Under the pieces are notes generated by a model. It was not told the DNA's origin. It saw only the letters and a list, made by a program, of their open reading frames with translations, and ran no database searches. A stretch of 10,211 nucleotides of DNA from Bacillota bacterium (GTDB taxonomy: Bacteria > Vulcanimicrobiota > JAMDEM01), in NCBI GenBank assembly GCA_023486985.1, contig JAMDEM010000144.1, positions 1-10,211 on the forward strand, given 5' to 3'. Both the position numbers and the translations under genes were made by a program. The first letter of the stretch is position 1; every line of letters begins with the position of its first letter. Below, piece by piece: positions 6,603 to 10,211 of the stretch.

Positions 6603-6758
6603 GGTGCGTCCCGACCGAATAGGGAGGGCTTGCGCAGCAAGAGCACGGGTTTTGGCTGGAACTTCTTAGCGAGCAAAGGGCGAGCATAGAAGGTTCCGCA
6701 AAACCCTGATTTCACGGATGAAGCCGAGCAAGCAGCTCGGCGAGAGCGAAGCGAAAGT
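6603..6758 (+). repeat. Dispersed hairpin element, copy B
   Basis: About 156 bp in the same orientation as copy A (228-367). The first 73 bp match with 4 differences, and 6687-6709 matches 313-335 exactly. The main stem pairs GGGTTTTG (6647-6654) and GGAAC (6658-6662) with GTTCC (6693-6697) and CAAAACCC (6699-6706). The small hairpin CTTGC-GCA-GCAAG (6629-6641) differs from copy A only in its loop. An extra perfect hairpin, CCGAGC-AAGCA-GCTCGG (6724-6740), is absent from copy A. The copy sits inside the inverted pair GTAGTGGCA/TGCCACTAC (6563-6571 and 6767-6775), giving a nested structure of about 213 bp. Confidence 0.85.
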
Positions 6759-6807
6759 TTAAGCTTTGCCACTACCAGGTTATGAAGTGTTTTACAGGTG
6801 AAAAATT

Positions 6808-6987
6808 ATGTCCGATAAAGAAAAAATTAAAGAAAAAGTTAAAGAAAAGTGCGTGGATGGGAGACTTTCCTGCGCGGCGGCATTAAAACTTGCAAATGAG
6901 CTTGGAGTGGCTCCGAAACTGGTAGGGGAGAGCGCCAACGAATTAAAGGTGAAAATAGTAAGCTGCCAGCTTGGATGCTTTAAATAA
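6808..6987 (+). CDS. Small four-cysteine, helix-turn-helix-like protein
   Basis: 59 residues. A very charged N-terminus (SDKEKIKEKVKEK) is followed by a compact region with two cysteine pairs, C15-x6-C22 and C53-x3-C57 (SCQLGC). Between them ALKLANELGVAPKLVGESANEL reads like a helix-turn-helix. AGGTGA at 6796-6801, 6 bp before the ATG, supports translation, and codon choice matches the neighbours. It is the first gene of the plus-strand cofactor cluster, 104 bp ahead of the MoeA-like gene. The cysteines suggest a metal or Fe-S site; together with the HTH-like core this could be a metal- or redox-responsive regulator, but that is inference. I have a sense of similar small proteins near molybdenum genes in anaerobes but cannot name a family. 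Confidence 0.72.
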   Translation: MSDKEKIKEKVKEKCVDGRLSCAAALKLANELGVAPKLVGESANELKVKIVSCQLGCFK

Positions 6988-6995
6988 AGCAGGGG

Positions 6996-7037
6996 TTACC
7001 CCTAACCCTATCCCTCTCCCCATCGGGGCGGGGGTAA
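6996..7037. repeat. Another copy of the CTCTCCCC palindromic repeat
   Basis: TTACCCC (6996-7002) pairs with GGGGTAA (7031-7037), and an inner CCCC-ATC-GGGG lies at 7018-7028. The left arm CCTAACCCTATCCCTCTCCCC is the same type of sequence as the repeats near 2436-2522. It starts 8 bp after the stop of the small gene. Confidence 0.7.
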
Positions 7038-7040
7038 TAA

Positions 7041-7072
7041 GTTTCAGCCAGAGCCCGTGCTGCTTCGCAAGG
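7041..7072 (-). repeat. Inverted, degenerate remnant of the dispersed element
   Basis: Read on the minus strand, this stretch (CTTGCG, AGCA, GCACGGG, then TGGCTG and AAC) follows the order of the left arm of copies A and B (254-287, 6629-6662) with a few substitutions and a short gap. The rest of the element is missing. It lies just before the ribosome binding site of the MoeA-like gene. Confidence 0.6.
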
Positions 7073-7091
7073 TTTTAAATGAGGTGATTGA

Positions 7092-9014
7092 ATGTATAAA
7101 AGCCGGGTAGCTATGGAATCTGTTCCTCTTGAAGAGGCACTGGAGAGGTGGTTCAGCGAGCTTGAGTTTAAAAAAGCAGCCGAACCGCGGGAACCGGAAG
7201 AAATAAGAGTGGAGCATTCCATGGGAAGAGTGACTGCTTTTCCTGTAACGGCAGTTATTTCCTCTCCGCATTATTATTCTGCGGCTATTGACGGCATGGC
7301 GGTAAGTTCAACCACAACTTTTGGCGCAAGCAATGAAAACCCGAAAGAGTTGAAAATCGGCAAGGAAGCAATATTCATTGACAACGGCAGGCCCATACCT
7401 GATGGATTTGACGCGGTTATCCCGCTTTTAAAAATCCAGTTAAAATCCAATGAAGTGGTAATGATAAATGAACCGGTTGATGCATGGGAGAATGTAAGCC
7501 CCGCCGGGGAAGATGTGGCTGCGAGAGAAGTAATTTTGCCGCAGAATCACAGAATCCGGTCTCTTGATGTGGGCGCGGTACTGGCAGGCGGGGTTGAAAA
7601 GATTAAGGTTAGAAAAAAGCCGCGCATTGGAATTATTCCGGTGGGAAGCCAGCTTGTTTCACCCGGAAAATCACCCGAAGTGGGGCAGATGATAGAATCT
7701 TCTTCCTATATCCTCGGCAATTCAGTCAATGAACTTGGAGCAATGGGTCACACCTACCCTATTGTACCGGAGGATCAGGAATTTTTGAAGTTAGCATTTG
7801 AATCTTCTATTGACGAATCAGACATAATACTTGTTATTGCAGGCTCTCATCTGGGAACGGGACTTGTTGCAAAGGTTATCTCCGGGATAGGGGACCTTAT
7901 AATTTACGGCGTCAATATAAAACCGGGGCAGTCGGTGTGCATGGGATTAATCAAAGGCAAGCCGGTTTTTGGACTGCCTGAATATGCCGTTTCCACTTTT
8001 TTGTCATTTCATATTTTTGCACGGCCTGTAATCCTCGGCATGCTTGGTCTTCCTGATATGGTAAGACCTGTTGCCAGAGTGAAACTTGCCTGTGATGCGG
8101 CATCTCCCCTGGGGCTTACCGAATTCCTGAGAGTAAAAATGGGACGTATTGGAAAAGATTATGTGGCTGTGCCAATATCAAGAGGCGCAGCGCTTCTCAT
8201 GTCCCTGGTAAGGGCGGACGGTTTTGTAAGAGTTGAGGCAGACTGTGATATTTTAAAAAAGGGACAGGAGATTGATGTAAGAGTAATAAGAAACATTGAA
8301 GACATTGAGCATCATCTTATTGTGATGGGAACGCACGATATCTGCCTTGATATTTTAAGGAATATTATACTTCTCAAGTGCCCCCAGATTGATCTTTATT
8401 CCTTAAATGTGGGAAGCATGGAAGGGCTGGACGCCGTCAAGAAAAATTACGCCCATATCGCCGGCATTCATCTTTTTGATACGGAAAGCGGGGAGTACAA
8501 TGTTCCTTTTGTAAAGAAAATTTTTGCCGGGACTCCAGTGACCGTGGTGAACCTTTTTTCAAGATATCTCGGCTTGATAGTGAAGCATGGAAATCCCAGA
8601 AATATCAAGACTTTGAACGACCTTTCAAGAGAAGAAGTTATATTCATGAACAGGATAAAGGGATCAGGCACGAGAGCCCTTTTTGACTACCACCTTCAGA
8701 AGGAGAATATAAAGCCTTTAAGTATAAACGGCTACGATAAGGAGTCGGCAAACCACATGACTCTTGCGGCAAGCATTGCTTCCGGCACGGCGGACGCGGG
8801 AATCGGTATTATGGCTGCGGCAAAGGCGCTGAAACTGGATTTTATTCCTGTGATAAAAGAAAGACTGGATATTGTTATCCCCCGCAGATTCATGGGAAAT
8901 TATTCAATCAAGTGCCTGATGTCTGCCATAGGGTCCTCTGAATTTAAAAACGAGGTGGACGCCCTCGGAGGATATGATTCATCGGACAGCGGTAATGTTA
9001 TTTATGAGGGATAA
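7092..9014 (+). CDS. MoeA-like protein fused to a periplasmic-binding-like domain
   Basis: 640 residues. Residues about 10-400 are MoeA-like: SAAIDGMAV (63-71) matches the DGYA motif, followed by IPDGFDAVIP, PAGEDVAAREVIL and the C-terminal barrel. Residues about 405-620 form a PBP-like domain (HHLIVMGTHDICLDIL, GSGTR at 524-528, ASGTADAGIGI at 563-573) with no signal peptide, so it is cytoplasmic. MoeA inserts molybdate or tungstate into adenylated molybdopterin; MoeA-PBP fusions are a known architecture. Unusually, TGDEL is VGSQL (184-188), GGxSxGxxD is AGSHLGTGL (250-258) with no final Asp, and LPGNPVS is LPEYAVS (295-301). The N-half may therefore be a divergent paralogue. GAGGTG at 7081-7086 supports the ATG. 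It overlaps moaA, which implies coupling. Confidence 0.88.
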   Translation: MYKSRVAMESVPLEEALERWFSELEFKKAAEPREPEEIRVEHSMGRVTAFPVTAVISSPHYYSAAIDGMAVSSTTTFGASNENPKELKIGKEAIFIDNGRPIPDGFDAVIPLLKIQLKSNEVVMINEPVDAWENVSPAGEDVAAREVILPQNHRIRSLDVGAVLAGGVEKIKVRKKPRIGIIPVGSQLVSPGKSPEVGQMIESSSYILGNSVNELGAMGHTYPIVPEDQEFLKLAFESSIDESDIILVIAGSHLGTGLVAKVISGIGDLIIYGVNIKPGQSVCMGLIKGKPVFGLPEYAVSTFLSFHIFARPVILGMLGLPDMVRPVARVKLACDAASPLGLTEFLRVKMGRIGKDYVAVPISRGAALLMSLVRADGFVRVEADCDILKKGQEIDVRVIRNIEDIEHHLIVMGTHDICLDILRNIILLKCPQIDLYSLNVGSMEGLDAVKKNYAHIAGIHLFDTESGEYNVPFVKKIFAGTPVTVVNLFSRYLGLIVKHGNPRNIKTLNDLSREEVIFMNRIKGSGTRALFDYHLQKENIKPLSINGYDKESANHMTLAASIASGTADAGIGIMAAAKALKLDFIPVIKERLDIVIPRRFMGNYSIKCLMSAIGSSEFKNEVDALGGYDSSDSGNVIYEG

Positions 9015-9966
9015 GCTCGGCAGAAAAATAAATTACATGAGGATATCTGTTACCGACAGATGCAACCTCTTTTGCCTTTACTGCAAAAAAGAAAAGCTCT
9101 CCTTCAAGCCCCCGGAAGAGATTTTAAGATATGAAGAAATTTTAAGAGTTGCAAGAATTGCCATTTCCCTCGGCATATCAAAGATAAGAATTACAGGGGG
9201 AGAACCGCTTGTCAGAAAGGGCATAACCGGGTTTGTTTCAGAGTTAAGCAGTCTTCCCGGGCTTGAGGATATTTCCCTTACAACCAACGGCATTTTACTG
9301 GCGGAGTTTGCAAAGCCTCTTTATAAGGCAGGGCTTAAACGAATAAATGTAAGTCTTGATACTTTAAAGAGAGAGAAGTTTAAAGACATTACAGGGGAAG
9401 ATGAATTTGGAAATGTCTGGAAGGGAATAGAAAATGTCCTTGCTGCAGGCATGAATCCGGTAAAAATCAATGTGGTTCTTTTAAAAGGCATCAACGAGGA
9501 TGAAGCGGCGGATTTTGTCGCTCTAACAAAGGATGAGAGAATAACAGTAAGATTTATTGAGCTTATGCCTCTCGGCATTCAGAGGGAGAATAACAGGAAA
9601 TTATTCGTATCTCTTGATGAAGTTTTGAAGAACCTGAAAAATATTTATGAGATGAAAGTTTATGATTCAGGAAACAATCTGGGACCGGCAACTTATTACC
9701 GGGTGAAAAACTGCGGGCTGGTGGGATTCATAGGTTCAATCTCCGGTTGTTTTTGCGGGGACTGCAACCGCTTAAGGCTTACAGCAAGCGGTTATTTAAA
9801 ACCATGTCTCTGGTCGGATAAAGCTGTGAACATAAAAGAGATTTTGCGCGCCGGCGCGCCGGACGCGGAGATTGCGGAAATTTTAAGGAAGGCGATAAGA
9901 GAAAAGCCTGCGGAAAGAGAAATAAATAAAAAAGTAAGTTTTCCCATGTCGGAGGCTGGAGGTTAA
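9004..9966 (+). CDS. moaA: GTP 3',8-cyclase (radical SAM)
   Basis: 320 residues from this start. MoaA converts GTP to 3',8-cyclo-GTP, the first step of molybdopterin synthesis, using SAM and two Fe-S clusters. The radical-SAM cluster is C20-x3-C24-x2-C27 (CNLFCLYC) after RISVTDR. ITGGEPL (63-69) is the SAM-site motif, and the C-terminal cluster is C251-x2-C254-x13-C268 (FCGDCNRLRLTASGYLKPC). The protein ends in the family's double glycine (MSEAGG). An extra Cys, C249, precedes the second cluster. In-frame ATGs also occur at 8974 and 8995. I chose 9004 because RDKLGRKINYMRISVTDRCN matches the usual N-terminus; the CGGAGG before 8974 is only 2 bp away, too close to be ideal. The gene overlaps the MoeA-like gene by 11 bp. 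Confidence 0.95.
   Translation: MRDKLGRKINYMRISVTDRCNLFCLYCKKEKLSFKPPEEILRYEEILRVARIAISLGISKIRITGGEPLVRKGITGFVSELSSLPGLEDISLTTNGILLAEFAKPLYKAGLKRINVSLDTLKREKFKDITGEDEFGNVWKGIENVLAAGMNPVKINVVLLKGINEDEAADFVALTKDERITVRFIELMPLGIQRENNRKLFVSLDEVLKNLKNIYEMKVYDSGNNLGPATYYRVKNCGLVGFIGSISGCFCGDCNRLRLTASGYLKPCLWSDKAVNIKEILRAGAPDAEIAEILRKAIREKPAEREINKKVSFPMSEAGG
9958..9962 (+). promoter_or_regulatory. moaC ribosome binding site within the moaA GlyGly codons
   Basis: GGAGG with a 5-bp gap to the ATG at 9968. These bases lie in the last two Gly codons (GGA GGT) of moaA, so the conserved C-terminal glycines and the next gene's ribosome binding site share sequence. Confidence 0.75.
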
Positions 9967-9967
9967 A

Positions 9968-10211
9968 ATGCTGACTCATATCGATAAAAAGGGAAGGCCC
10001 AGGATGGTGGATGTCAGCTCAAAGAAGGACACTGACAGAATCGCTGTTGCAAAAGCATTCTTGTTGATGAAACCCAGGACCCTTGAGCTTATAAAAAGCG
10101 GCGGGACTGCGAAGGGTGATGTTCTTAATGTGGCAAAACTTGCCGGGATTGGTGCGGCAAAATATACTCCTCATCTTATACCGCTATGCCACACTTTGAT
10201 TATTGAGCTTA
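9968..10211 (+). CDS. moaC: Cyclic pyranopterin monophosphate synthase, 5' part
   Basis: The first 81 codons of MoaC, cut by the right edge; the full family length is about 160 residues. MoaC turns 3',8-cyclo-GTP from MoaA into cyclic pyranopterin monophosphate. It begins LTHID and MVDVSSKKDTDRIA, followed by the catalytic-lysine segment AKGDVLNVAKLAGI (K49, equivalent to E. coli K51) and LIPLCH with H75. The usual LCHPL reads LCHTL here; this position varies in some MoaC proteins, so activity is probably retained. The gene begins 2 bp after the moaA stop codon, with GGAGG at 9958-9962, so the MoeA-like gene, moaA and moaC form one unit. Confidence 0.96.
   Translation, partial: MLTHIDKKGRPRMVDVSSKKDTDRIAVAKAFLLMKPRTLELIKSGGTAKGDVLNVAKLAGIGAAKYTPHLIPLCHTLIIEL

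Larger units (their letters stand above)
6476..6807. other. Gene-free region between gatB and the small four-cysteine gene
   Basis: About 330 bp made up almost entirely of repeats: the three hairpins (6484-6544), then an outer inverted pair GTAGTGGCA/TGCCACTAC (6563-6571, 6767-6775) enclosing CAGACC-TTGGTCTG (6570-6583) and dispersed element copy B. A minus-strand open frame across it only translates repeat DNA. No clear promoter is seen. Confidence 0.7.

Noticed and set aside
6464..6772. Minus-strand 102-residue open frame
   Set aside because: It is made of copy B and the hairpins after gatB; the coding appearance comes from the repeat.
7044..7271. Minus-strand open frames at 6980-7222 and 7044-7271
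   Set aside because: They are antisense to the start of the MoeA-like gene and partly repeat DNA.
8974..9003. moaA starting at the ATG at 8974
   Set aside because: The ribosome binding site is only 2 bp away and the extra residues (MIHRTAVMLF) do not resemble MoaA; still possible, so kept as an alternative.

Overview
The window looks like a chromosomal stretch from an anaerobic, Gram-negative-type bacterium built around molybdenum (or tungsten) handling. The evidence is a ModABC-type oxyanion importer, an uncleaved-looking but clear export segment on its binding protein, a MoeA-PBP fusion of the kind found in anaerobes and archaea, MoaA and MoaC. GC content is moderate by eye (mid-40s percent), intergenic DNA is crowded with small palindromic repeats, and two genes start with TTG. 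I cannot assign a species or phylum from this; an uncultured lineage is plausible.

Layout. 1-165 is a five-copy 33-bp tandem array that runs off the left edge. 166-450 is gene-free and carries one copy (A) of a dispersed hairpin element that seems to split a smaller palindromic repeat, followed by a possible promoter. 451-2427 is a two-gene unit on the plus strand: a single-domain response regulator, then a 526-residue NCS2/AzgA-like permease 6 bp later. 2428-2563 holds three small palindromic repeats. 2564-4681 is modA-modB-modC on the minus strand, tightly overlapped. 4682-4993 is the divergent region, with the modA leader and a 171-bp near-complete palindrome placed just before the gatB ribosome binding site. 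4994-6475 is gatB. 6476-6807 contains three back-to-back hairpins and copy B of the dispersed element. From 6808 to the right edge runs a plus-strand cofactor cluster: a 59-codon four-cysteine HTH-like gene, a MoeA-like/periplasmic-binding-like fusion, moaA and the beginning of moaC. Between the small gene and moeA is another palindromic repeat and an inverted remnant of the dispersed element.

How it fits together. ModA would capture molybdate or tungstate outside the membrane, ModB/ModC would import it, MoaA and MoaC would make cyclic pyranopterin monophosphate from GTP, and the MoeA-like protein belongs to the family that inserts the metal into molybdopterin. In this copy several MoeA motifs are altered, so its role is less certain. 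No ModE is visible; the small four-cysteine protein at the head of the cofactor cluster is the most interesting unassigned gene. GatB (Glu/Asp-tRNA amidotransferase) and the response regulator/permease pair have no evident functional tie to molybdenum, though the permease substrate is unknown.
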